NCBI GenBank assembly: GCA_947491545.1 | Contig: CANLJX010000007.1 | Span: 1-49,076 of the forward strand | DNA: 49,076 nt | Direction of reading: 5' to 3' | DNA from: Deltaproteobacteria bacterium | Lineage (GTDB): Bacteria > Bdellovibrionota_C > UBA2361 > OMII01 | In this document: in pieces, positions 1 through 7,246 of the stretch | Layout of the letters: each line of letters starts with the position of its first letter | How positions within the stretch are numbered: the stretch's first letter is position 1 | Made by a program: the position numbers and the translations under genes | Notes under the pieces: model-generated | What the model was told of the DNA's origin: nothing | Seen by the model: the letters and a program-made list of their open reading frames with translations, nothing else | The model's database searches: none

Positions 1-947
1 TTCTTCTTGTCCGGTGGGGGCCGAAGGGTACGAATTTCAGACGCCTCTGGTGGGCGCGGTTTTACGATGATGGGTTCTGGTCGAGGGATCACCTCTGGTT
101 CGACCTCGGCCGGAGCGGTAACGGTGAAGGGAACCCTAACCTCGCTTGACGTGCCACCTTCTGGCGATTTGCGGATCTTCGGTCTCGCTCCAGGCGAAAC
201 CGGAAGCGGCGCGGGTCCCGTAGAGACAAAGAGACTAGCTGTGGCCTCACCTGCGACTCGGAGCCCTTGGGCAGCGCTCTTACCCCCAACGACAGCCGCC
301 TTCGCCGCGGCTTTTGGTGCACGCCAGCAGAGCCAAGTGAGTAACCATTGCCCGCCAATACGAATACCGTGAGCAACGTCCCCAACTGAACGCTGCAAGA
401 GTATTGCGACACTGACTGCCGCAAGAATTGTCAGCACAACGAAAGCACCACCAGCCCCGAAGTTCCGAGAGAGACCGCGAAAAACGGTCGAGCCAACGGA
501 GCCGGCGAGAGTTTCATCACCAAACATCGCAATCAACCCGGTCGAGCTCGCAAGGAGCGCAACGCTAGAGAGGATAACTACTCCGGGCGAGTAGCGACGG
601 GGGCGCTCCTCAGAATCACCCGATCGAAAGAAGGCGAGCCAAACGAGCCCAAGGACAGGGAGCACAGCTCCGAGGCCGAGGAAACCTCCAAGTAGCGTTG
701 CGACCGCATGCCCTAAGGGACCCATGATATTTCCATGAGGATTTAGCTCGGCCCGGGAGACTCTCATGTAGGTGAACGAGCCGATGCTGAGCAGAAGCAA
801 CACACCTCCCGCCAGCAGCAGCAGCGAGATGCTGTCCCGTATCCAAGCCTGCGACCAACTGAACTCTCCTCCTTTCCCTGAGGCGAGCTTTGCCGACTTC
901 TGGCTCTTTAATCTCTGGGAGGACCTGCGCTTCTGGGCTGCTGTCAT
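1..947 (-). CDS. ftsK: DNA translocase FtsK, N-terminal membrane part (truncated by window edge)
   Basis: The ORF track misses this gene because it runs off the left edge. Reading the minus strand from an ATG at 947 gives an open frame of 315 codons. A basic N-terminus is followed by four hydrophobic segments (roughly residues 34-50, 65-95, 110-130 and 150-170), then a Pro/charged linker. This is the FtsK 4TM layout, including the typical N-x-x-G-x-x-G motif before TM2 (here NPHGNIMGPLG). The family couples chromosome dimer resolution and terminus segregation to the divisome; the linker, ATPase motor and gamma domain lie outside the window. The start is supported by AAGAAGG about 9 nt upstream. 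The frames listed in the track across 7-1167 are shadows of this gene. Confidence 0.85.
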   Translation of the reverse strand, partial: MTAAQKRRSSQRLKSQKSAKLASGKGGEFSWSQAWIRDSISLLLLAGGVLLLLSIGSFTYMRVSRAELNPHGNIMGPLGHAVATLLGGFLGLGAVLPVLGLVWLAFFRSGDSEERPRRYSPGVVILSSVALLASSTGLIAMFGDETLAGSVGSTVFRGLSRNFGAGGAFVVLTILAAVSVAILLQRSVGDVAHGIRIGGQWLLTWLCWRAPKAAAKAAVVGGKSAAQGLRVAGEATASLFVSTGPAPLPVSPGARPKIRKSPEGGTSSEVRVPFTVTAPAEVEPEVIPRPEPIIVKPRPPEASEIRTLRPPPDKK

Positions 948-1181
948 GAGGGCTGCCTACCTTCTTAAAAACATCGACTGTCACCTGTTTGCCAGCCCGC
1001 GCTTCCCTGGCCTTAACACAGGCGATTATGGGGCGACTGGGGGCGAAAACTTGTGTCGATCGAAACGACCACAAACTTTATTTGAGAATAGGATGCTAAC
1101 ACTTAGATTCCCTTCGCGTCAGAGGGAAACTTTTGTGCGACGACAGCTACTGCGAAGGCGGAACTAGGTGTTTTCAGGTAC

Positions 1182-1832
1182 TTAGCTGCCCGACTTTGGT
1201 CGCACGAACTGGTCATCACGACGAGCCGCAAAGTCCGCAAGCGCCGCAGAGACGCCCCTGTCAAAGAGCTCTCGTGCCGAGAGCCAACCCGAGCCGGTGC
1301 CGTTAGAGCCGTAGCGCTGGCCGATCTTCAGCCAGTTGTCCGAGAGGGCCTCCTGACGGAAAAAGTAGTTTGCTTGCCACACCTGCGCACCATCGGAAGC
1401 CCGGGAGATGGTCATGAGAAACGAGACCGTTGCGGGCTCACCGCCGAATTTCGAGCCCTCACGCTCCTGGTAGGAAAGCACCTCTGTGTTCAGCACCGAG
1501 TCAGCTTTCGCCGCAGCGGAGGCTGACACCACCTTCATCGAGAGTGCTTCATCTGCCCTGCGCTCGAGAAGCTCCTGAAGCCCTGGGACTGCCTCCGCCG
1601 ATCTGCCCACAGACGGTGCGATCGTCGGAGGCAGAACTCTAAGGGAGCTTATCGTCGTGAGGCGAGCCGGACTTACTACTCGGATTGCAAGGGGAGATGC
1701 CACCGGCGACGCGCCTGCCTGGCTGCCCTGAACTTCTGTTGGGCTGCCCCGGGAGCCCTTCTGCGCGCACGCCAGTAAACCAGCGCTCAACACCGAAGCG
1801 GACAGCACTACTACGAGCCTCCAGAACCCCAT
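1182..1832 (-). CDS. Putative outer-membrane lipoprotein
   Basis: 216 aa. An N-terminal hydrophobic segment ends in a lipobox (LLAC), so the protein should be lipidated after signal peptidase II cleavage; the start has a strong AGGAGG 6 nt upstream. The mature part has a Ser/Ala/Pro-rich stretch, then an alpha/beta domain with a conserved-looking pattern (LPP near residue 68, then SDGAQVWQANYFFRQEALS) seen in delta-proteobacterial lipoproteins related to assembly or PBP-activator-like factors. I do not recognise a defined family and assign no function. It precedes ftsK on the same strand with a 234-nt gap, so cotranscription is possible but unproven. Confidence 0.75.
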   Translation of the reverse strand: MGFWRLVVVLSASVLSAGLLACAQKGSRGSPTEVQGSQAGASPVASPLAIRVVSPARLTTISSLRVLPPTIAPSVGRSAEAVPGLQELLERRADEALSMKVVSASAAAKADSVLNTEVLSYQEREGSKFGGEPATVSFLMTISRASDGAQVWQANYFFRQEALSDNWLKIGQRYGSNGTGSGWLSARELFDRGVSAALADFAARRDDQFVRPKSGS

Positions 1833-2082
1833 TCAATCCTCCTAGGAACTCTACCTATTCGTCTGAATACTACCGAAGCGACCTCTTTGCCCACAAAAAA
1901 ACTGACGGGACCAGATGAAAAATGTCAAGACTAGGCTCTCGCGCGAAGAGCCGCCCATTTACTCAATGAGCGCGGTCATGGGACCACACGAGTGTCTTTT
2001 TGCCTTTCTAAAAGGCAGTTGCCTCTTGATCTGAGCGCGTGGAAGGAATTAGGCTCCCGAGTCTGAAGAACTAGTACAAAAG

Positions 2083-2101
2083 CTTCGCGATAGACGCGAA
2101 G
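2083..2101. repeat. Perfect inverted repeat upstream of the acidic protein gene
   Basis: CTTCGCG-ATAGA-CGCGAAG is a perfect 7-bp stem with a 5-nt loop, ending 28 nt before the ATG at 2130. No T-run follows, so it is not a terminator. It could be an operator or a leader hairpin. The rest of the 297-nt divergent region 1833-2129 also has a second small inverted repeat (2001-2017, TGCCTTT/AAAGGCA). I could not identify convincing promoters there. Confidence 0.4.
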
Positions 2102-2129
2102 GTCTCTTTAATTCGGATACACACCACTT

Positions 2130-2612
2130 ATGAGCACCAAGGCCACCGAGAAGATTATTGACGCACTCACCCAACTCGTTGAGGGCTTCGCGGAGCTCCA
2201 AGAGCGGCTTGAGGGAGACTACGACCCAGATGTAGCGTCGGACGATGAGGAGGAGTCCGAGAAGGGCGAGAAGAAAGAAGGCGCCTCAAATTTAGAGGAA
2301 GCGCTCGTTACCGAGGTTCGTGCGGCGGTGGAGGCTGTGATCGAGAATGAAGATTGCGCTCCTGAGGATCTTGCATCAATCGTGTCGGCTCTCAGTGACG
2401 CTCTCGAAGAGATCGACCCTGAGGTTTTCGCTCACGGCGCAGTTGCCGAGTCCGATGATGATGAGGACGAGGATGAAGATTACGATGAAGACGACATCGA
2501 CGTTGACGACGAAGATGAAGAAGACGAAGACGAAGACGAAGACGAGGACAAGGACGAGGACGAGGACGAGGACGACAAGGACACAAAAGACGAGGATGAG
2601 GACGACGACTAG
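2130..2612 (+). CDS. Highly acidic small protein with Asp/Glu-repeat tail
   Basis: 160 aa. Residues 1-35 look like an amphipathic helix, about 50-105 are an ordinary acidic helical region, and about 108-160 are almost entirely Asp and Glu with a few Lys, encoded by GAC/GAG/GAT/GAA repeats. No signal peptide or catalytic motif is visible. The gene lacks a clear Shine-Dalgarno sequence; the ATG at 2130 is the only sensible start. The ordered N-terminal half and in-frame continuity argue for a real gene. The +2 frame Arg/Thr repeat ORF in the track is its shadow. Polyacidic tails elsewhere act as histone-like protein chaperones, cation buffers or DNA mimics, but nothing here shows which. It converges on the M16 gene with a 48-nt gap. 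Confidence 0.65.
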   Translation: MSTKATEKIIDALTQLVEGFAELQERLEGDYDPDVASDDEEESEKGEKKEGASNLEEALVTEVRAAVEAVIENEDCAPEDLASIVSALSDALEEIDPEVFAHGAVAESDDDEDEDEDYDEDDIDVDDEDEEDEDEDEDEDKDEDEDEDDKDTKDEDEDDD

Positions 2613-2660
2613 TACCTCCCTCTAGGTCTCGCCGCTCTATTGATGAGCCTGGAAGCCCCT

Positions 2661-3878
2661 CTACTCCGGCAGTAGCCGGTACTCAGACCAATCAGTCAGC
2701 GGAAAGCGCTCAAGGGCGCTCTCGATGTCGCGCCGGGAAACCCTCTGCACCTTAGCTAATACCTGGGCAAGCGGAGTGGATGTGTTGCGGTAGGTCCATT
2801 CCATGCCGAGCGACATTAGCCGGCCCATGGGCAGCTCGCCATCGAGCACAATCCGAGCGGCTATCTTTGACTTGGCACGCTCAAGGTCAGCATCGGAGAA
2901 CTGTAACGGCGTTGAGAGAACATCTCGGGCGATTGAGATAGCCTGTTCCAGCCGGTCTGGCGAGGCGCTGACGTAGGCACTGAAGCACCCGGTGCCGTCT
3001 CGCTCATCACTGTCCACGCTGGCCGAGTCCGCAATCCCCTTGTCAACAAGATCCCAGTACATCCGAGAGCCTGTCGAGTCGCCTAACATCGCCGCCAGGA
3101 GTGAGAGCGCGTAGCGCTCCTCGTCCTGTGCGCTTGCGCCTGTGGTAACAAGCACCGCGTGAGCATGGCTGAGATTCTTGCGCCGGAAGGTTTTGGCACC
3201 ATGCTTCCCGCCGAAGCGGACCAACGGCCGCTCTACCGGAAAACTTTCCCACTGCCCACACAGCCTCTCTGCGTCCTTCAAGAACCTCTCCCATGAGAAG
3301 TTGCCAGTAGCGGCGAGCACGATGTTCGACGGCGAGTAACGACGATCGAAGTAGCTCTTCATGGCATCACGGCTAATACCAGATACTGAGTCGTGCGTGC
3401 CGAGCACAGAATTGCCGGCGGGATGCGCGCCGAAGAAGTCCTTGAATGCGTTCTCAAAGAGGTAGAAATGTGGGCGGTCCTGGTAGAGGGCTATCTCTTC
3501 GAGGATGACCTTCTTCTCCATGTCGAACTCTTGCGGATCCAGCAGAGGCCGCATCATGTCACTCAGGAGCTCCTGCATGGCGCTGAAGTTCTCCGGGATG
3601 ATCGCCGAGTAGTAGACCGTGTTCTCCTCTGAGGTAAAGGCGTTTGCCTGTGCACCGAGGTTTCCGAGCTGCAGATTGATGTCTATCGCCGACCTCGTCG
3701 GAGTGCCCTTAAAGAGCATGTGCTCCAGGAAGTGCGAGACCCCGGCCTCAGCAGCCGTTTCATCTCGAGCTCCGGTGCGCACGAAGAAGCCGAGCGCCGC
3801 GCTCGCATTAGCGCTGTTCGGCTCGCCAAGGATCGTGAGCCCGTTAGCAAGTGTATCTTTACGGAAATCTGCAGCCAT
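2661..3878 (-). CDS. Zinc metallopeptidase, M16 family (catalytic subunit)
   Basis: 405 aa. The inverted zinc motif HxxEH is present as HFLEH near residue 49, followed by the usual FKGT and, about 75 residues later, the third-ligand Glu region (EKKVILEEIALYQD). Length fits a single M16B half-pitrilysin subunit with two domains. M16B enzymes usually act as dimers on short unfolded peptides. The ORF track starts at 3935, but the ATG at 3878 has GGAGG 9-10 nt upstream, lies 4 nt after the preceding stop, and gives the typical MAADFRKDTLANGL start. It is cotranscribed with the second M16 gene, which lacks the zinc motif, so the pair likely forms one active heterodimer, as in mitochondrial processing peptidase and other bacterial M16B pairs. 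Confidence 0.9.
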   Translation of the reverse strand: MAADFRKDTLANGLTILGEPNSANASAALGFFVRTGARDETAAEAGVSHFLEHMLFKGTPTRSAIDINLQLGNLGAQANAFTSEENTVYYSAIIPENFSAMQELLSDMMRPLLDPQEFDMEKKVILEEIALYQDRPHFYLFENAFKDFFGAHPAGNSVLGTHDSVSGISRDAMKSYFDRRYSPSNIVLAATGNFSWERFLKDAERLCGQWESFPVERPLVRFGGKHGAKTFRRKNLSHAHAVLVTTGASAQDEERYALSLLAAMLGDSTGSRMYWDLVDKGIADSASVDSDERDGTGCFSAYVSASPDRLEQAISIARDVLSTPLQFSDADLERAKSKIAARIVLDGELPMGRLMSLGMEWTYRNTSTPLAQVLAKVQRVSRRDIESALERFPLTDWSEYRLLPE

Positions 3879-3882
3879 GTTC

Positions 3883-5133
3883 CTAGTGCCTCCGGGTGAT
3901 AACAGACGAAGACACTTCAAGCGGCACCCGCCCAAGTGTCAGGATAGTGCACGGTGTGAAGGGGTGCCCAGCAATAAATGCATCAACACTCTCAACCGAC
4001 ACAGCACTGACGGCGTCGTTTATCTCTTTGAGCGTTCGTACTCGTCCGAGTAGCCACCAGTCGGTCGCATTAGAGGCTGCGCGCGAGCCGGGGGACTCCT
4101 CACCCATCACAAGTGCTGCCTGCATGTTAGTCTTGGCGCGGGCCAGCTCGCTCTCTGTCACGCTGCCTTTCAGCCGGCACAGTTCGCCAACGAGCAGGTC
4201 GAGGCTCTCCTGCGCCCGCTCTGGTGTGGTGCCGACATACGCACTAACTGTGCCGTAGGCTGTGTTTGCTCCGTGGCGAGCGTACACCGAGTAGCATAGC
4301 CCTCGCTTCTCGCGCAGCTCCATAAAGAGCCTGCCGAACATCGACGAGCCGAGGAGGCTGACCGCCATCTTGCCAGAGTAGTATCCCTCTTCGCCGAACT
4401 TTACTGAGGGAGATGCGAGCACGATCTGCGCCTGCGCAGAGTCAACTTCAATGTGCACGTACTCGTGCGGCGAGACGATCCCGAATTCTGGGATGGCGAC
4501 CGATGGGCCACTCCAGCCGCCGAAAAGCCGCTCTACTTCCTTCATAACCTGCTCGGCGCTAACCTTGCCCGCAATTGAGAGGATTGCCCTCTCTGGGCCG
4601 AAGACCTGGCGATGAAGCTCAAGCATGCGGTCTCGATCTGTCGCCCGAATTCCCTTGGCATCTCCGAGCGATGACCGATTAAACGGGTTTGGATAGTAGC
4701 GCTTATTAAGTTCCACCATCGCTCGGCGGGCGGGGTTGTCATTGAGCGCCGCGATGTCTTGCAGCAGAACGCTCTGGATGTTCTCAATCTCTTCTTCCGG
4801 CAATCGTGGGCTCTGGATCATGAGGGAAACGAGTTCAAGTGCCTTCGGCAGCTTGCTCGCTATGAGGCTGCCGCTGAATCCGAAGCGGTCCATCCCGACC
4901 CACTCTCCGTGACGGATGCCTTCGTCGTCGAATGCCTCTGAGAGAGCGCGAGAGTTGAGGTCTCCTGCTCCTCGACCCACAAGCTCTGAGTAGATGAGGC
5001 TCGATCCGATCGTGCTGTCGGGGTCACAAACTAGTCCGCCCGGAACCAGGAGATCGTATGCTGCTGACTCGACGTGGCCAATCTCCTCAACGATGACGGA
5101 GAGCCCATTTGAAAGCCGGCATGTGTGGATCAT
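3883..5133 (-). CDS. M16-family protein lacking the zinc motif (non-catalytic partner)
   Basis: 416 aa. The fold signature of M16 is clear (RLSNGLSVIV at the N-terminus, the ELREKRGLCYSVYA segment and the C-terminal LLGRVRTLKEI region), but the position of HxxEH reads SSLIYSELVGRG, so no metal site remains. The R/Y pair of the C-terminal domain that contacts substrate in active half-sites (LCYSVYA) is retained. This is the expected division of labour in heterodimeric M16 enzymes: one subunit holds zinc, the other the substrate-binding loop. I chose ATG 5133 rather than the track start 5208 because it overlaps the yihY stop as ATGA, indicating translational coupling. Confidence 0.88.
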   Translation of the reverse strand: MIHTCRLSNGLSVIVEEIGHVESAAYDLLVPGGLVCDPDSTIGSSLIYSELVGRGAGDLNSRALSEAFDDEGIRHGEWVGMDRFGFSGSLIASKLPKALELVSLMIQSPRLPEEEIENIQSVLLQDIAALNDNPARRAMVELNKRYYPNPFNRSSLGDAKGIRATDRDRMLELHRQVFGPERAILSIAGKVSAEQVMKEVERLFGGWSGPSVAIPEFGIVSPHEYVHIEVDSAQAQIVLASPSVKFGEEGYYSGKMAVSLLGSSMFGRLFMELREKRGLCYSVYARHGANTAYGTVSAYVGTTPERAQESLDLLVGELCRLKGSVTESELARAKTNMQAALVMGEESPGSRAASNATDWWLLGRVRTLKEINDAVSAVSVESVDAFIAGHPFTPCTILTLGRVPLEVSSSVITRRH

Positions 5134-6425
5134 GAGCGAACCTCCGTCTGCTCTTGCAGCAGATCGTCGAGACTGACCGTGCTCGGATCTGCTTCGCCAT
5201 CGAAACATTTGTACATGCGGCCCATTTCGCCTCCCATCAGCATTGAGCTGCGCTTCTTGAAGACCGCATCACGCACCTCAGCTACAGTAATAGTGTCTGG
5301 GGCCCTCATCAGGAGCAGCGGCATGAATCTCCCCTCCCCGCGCATGATGATGCCGGCCTGTTCAAGCGCTACGAGAGAAGCCTTGAGCACCACCGAGCTA
5401 CAGCCTAGCTCTTCCGCGATCTCCAGCTCATTAGGCAGCTTCTCGCCACGCTTGAAAGCCCTCGAGATCAGCACAAGGGTTTGCATCGCTATCACCATGG
5501 CTCCGTCTCCAACGCTCATGAGCGATCGCTTCCAGAGAGTGCCTGAGCGCGGAAGGTGTTGCGCCTGGTAGGTCATCTCCGCCCCGAACAGCACCACAGT
5601 CCAGCAGATGTAGAGCCAAAACAGGAAGATTGGGATGAGGGCTAGGGCCTCGTACACCCGGTCGTAGTTGCCGAACCGCACGATGTACACGGCGAACCAG
5701 TGCTTGGCTAACCCGAACAGAATCGATGCTGCAGTAGCACCGAACAGCGCAGGCACGATCCGTACCGGCGCTTTAGGAACGAGATAGTAGAGCGCCACGA
5801 AGGCGAGAAAGTCTATCAGGAATGGCAGGACATCTTGGTACGCCGATGTCAGTAGATCGAACCCCGCGAAGAGCGGCTCTACTTTCGCGCTCGTATAGTA
5901 GCCAGAGATCGCGAAGAACGGAATCAGCACAATGATTGCGCAAAAGATTGCGAGACGATCAGTTATCGAGCGCACCTCGTGCACTTGCCAGACCTGGTTG
6001 AGGGTTGACTCGATCGAATTGAGCAGCAGCAACGAGGTCACCACTAACGTCGCCAGAACGAAGAGGTTAAGTGCCCGCATGTTGTCACTGAACTGCTGGA
6101 TGTGGGCGAGCAGCTCCTGAAATTCGTTGCCCGGGACAAACTGCTTAAAGAGAAATTGCTGCACTTGGGCCATGCTGTCTTGGGTCTGGACGAAAACCCC
6201 AAGGATTCCAAAGCACAGAGCAGTGAGGGGCACGAGTGAGAGGAGCGACGAGTAGGCTAGAGAAGCAGCCCGAGAGAATCCGTTGTCCCAGTAGAATCGG
6301 TCCATCGAGGAGAGCACGACCCGAAAGAGCCAACGCAGCTCGAGCAGCCCGGCCTTTAGCCTTGCCTGCGGGGATGAATCTCTTTCGTTAGCGCTCGGGA
6401 CGTTTTCCATGGTTGCTTCTGACAT
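5130..6425 (-). CDS. YihY/BrkB-family inner-membrane protein with C-terminal winged-helix-like domain
   Basis: About 431 aa from ATG 6425; the track uses a GTG at 6473 (447 aa) and neither start has a good Shine-Dalgarno. The core has six predicted membrane segments with the YihY/BrkB signatures FSRAASLAYSSLLSLVPL and the late IPIFLFWLYICWTVVLFGAE segment. After the last helix come about 130 cytoplasmic residues with a winged-helix-like pattern (ELEIAEELGCSSVVLKASLVALEQAGII), a common extension of this family in delta-type bacteria. The biochemical function of the family is unknown; the old RNase BN assignment was wrong. Coupling by a 4-nt overlap to the two M16 genes suggests a joint envelope role, but that is inference. 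Confidence 0.85.
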   Translation of the reverse strand: MSEATMENVPSANERDSSPQARLKAGLLELRWLFRVVLSSMDRFYWDNGFSRAASLAYSSLLSLVPLTALCFGILGVFVQTQDSMAQVQQFLFKQFVPGNEFQELLAHIQQFSDNMRALNLFVLATLVVTSLLLLNSIESTLNQVWQVHEVRSITDRLAIFCAIIVLIPFFAISGYYTSAKVEPLFAGFDLLTSAYQDVLPFLIDFLAFVALYYLVPKAPVRIVPALFGATAASILFGLAKHWFAVYIVRFGNYDRVYEALALIPIFLFWLYICWTVVLFGAEMTYQAQHLPRSGTLWKRSLMSVGDGAMVIAMQTLVLISRAFKRGEKLPNELEIAEELGCSSVVLKASLVALEQAGIIMRGEGRFMPLLLMRAPDTITVAEVRDAVFKKRSSMLMGGEMGRMYKCFDGEADPSTVSLDDLLQEQTEVRS

Positions 6426-6623
6426 CCCCGCATCATGGGGGTAACTGCCTGTAAACTCAAGATGAGGCTTCACCGACGGATCGGTGCCGGACTCAGGTAA
6501 GATGCAACATGCTGCGGCTCCTATCGAGAAAACCTTGCAGCAGGGTCATTCGCCTTCTCATACCACTGTTCTAGATTGGCGCTCTTTGCGAACCGGTTGC
6601 CTTTTACTAAAACCCGGAGCGGT

Positions 6624-6920
6624 ATGGTCATCTCCTGCTTTCACTGCAAGAACTCCCTCGAGCTCGACTCCAGCCCAGGCTCTCGCGTCGGCTTCCGCGA
6701 TTCCTGTCCGCGCTGCTCGTCGGACTTGCATGTGTGCCTCAACTGCGAGTTTTACGACGAGTCGGCACACCACGAGTGCCGCGAGACTTCAGCCGAGTGG
6801 GTGAAGAAGAAGGACTCATCGAATGTGTGCGAGTACTTCAGGCCACGACCGGCTCAGTCCGACTCTGGTGACGGGAAGAAAAAAACTCTCTCTGCGCTCG
6901 ACGATCTCTTCAAGCGCTAG
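6624..6920 (+). CDS. Small Cys-rich zinc-ribbon-like protein
   Basis: 98 aa. Three CxxC-type pairs (CFHC, CPRC, CLNC) and further Cys and His residues (HHEC, VCEYF) point to one or two zinc-binding knuckles. The C-terminal 30 residues are charged and probably flexible, ending in a short helix (LSALDDLFKR). The track starts at 6576, but ATG 6624 puts the first CxxC at residue 5 and has CGGAG 6-7 nt upstream. No signal peptide, so cytoplasmic. Widespread small proteins with this pattern are annotated only as hypothetical; I assign no function. It is divergent from the YihY/M16 operon across about 200 nt. Confidence 0.75.
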   Translation: MVISCFHCKNSLELDSSPGSRVGFRDSCPRCSSDLHVCLNCEFYDESAHHECRETSAEWVKKKDSSNVCEYFRPRPAQSDSGDGKKKTLSALDDLFKR

Positions 6921-7030
6921 GCGCTTACCCAAGTAGGCGGGACTCTCTTGCCAGCCGGCGCATGGTGCACCAGCTTCTGCCAAGACACAGTATACTTCTC
7001 ATTTTCACCGTCTGACTAAACACCAACCCG

Positions 7031-7210
7031 TCACAGCGCAGACTCTGCTCACTGCCCCGCTGTGATTCCCCCCATAGGTCAAAGCCCCGGTCACTGTGAA
7101 ACACTGCACGCGAGGGCCCGATCGACTGCTCAGTGAGCGCTCTCGTCCACGGCATGCAGGACCGAACGGAACCGAACAGGCCTCCATGCCGCGCGCCATC
7201 TCTGGCGTGC
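7031..7210 (+). other. Intergenic region rich in stem-loops (candidate structured leader)
   Basis: This is most of the 326-nt gap between the Cys-rich small protein and the secreted protein. Four separate pairings are visible. (a) 7031-7038 with 7058-7065, perfect TCACAGCG/CGCTGTGA. (b) 7111-7117 with 7139-7145 (one G-U), flanking an inner GCTC/GAGC hairpin. (c) 7151-7160 with 7181-7190 (9 of 10 pairs), whose loop carries the direct repeat ACCGAACGGA/ACCGAACAGG. (d) 7191-7197 with 7204-7210 (one G-U). Stem (a) may simply terminate the upstream gene. I do not recognise a known riboswitch class. GC-rich DNA makes some pairing by chance likely. Confidence 0.35.
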
Positions 7211-7246
7211 GGTCGTGGAAGCTTATGAAACAAGCGGGAGAAGCGT

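Noticed and set aside
616-1167. ORFs 616-1074 (-) and 772-1167 (+)
   Set aside because: They overlap the ftsK N-terminal frame, which has four membrane helices and a ribosome site; the listed frames have no domain pattern.
2001-2017. TGCCTTT/AAAGGCA hairpin as a terminator
   Set aside because: The T-run precedes rather than follows the stem on the plus strand and is absent on the minus strand after the stem; no gene ends nearby.
2347-2625. ORF with Arg-Thr-Arg-Thr repeats
   Set aside because: Second-frame reading of the GAN repeat of the acidic protein gene.
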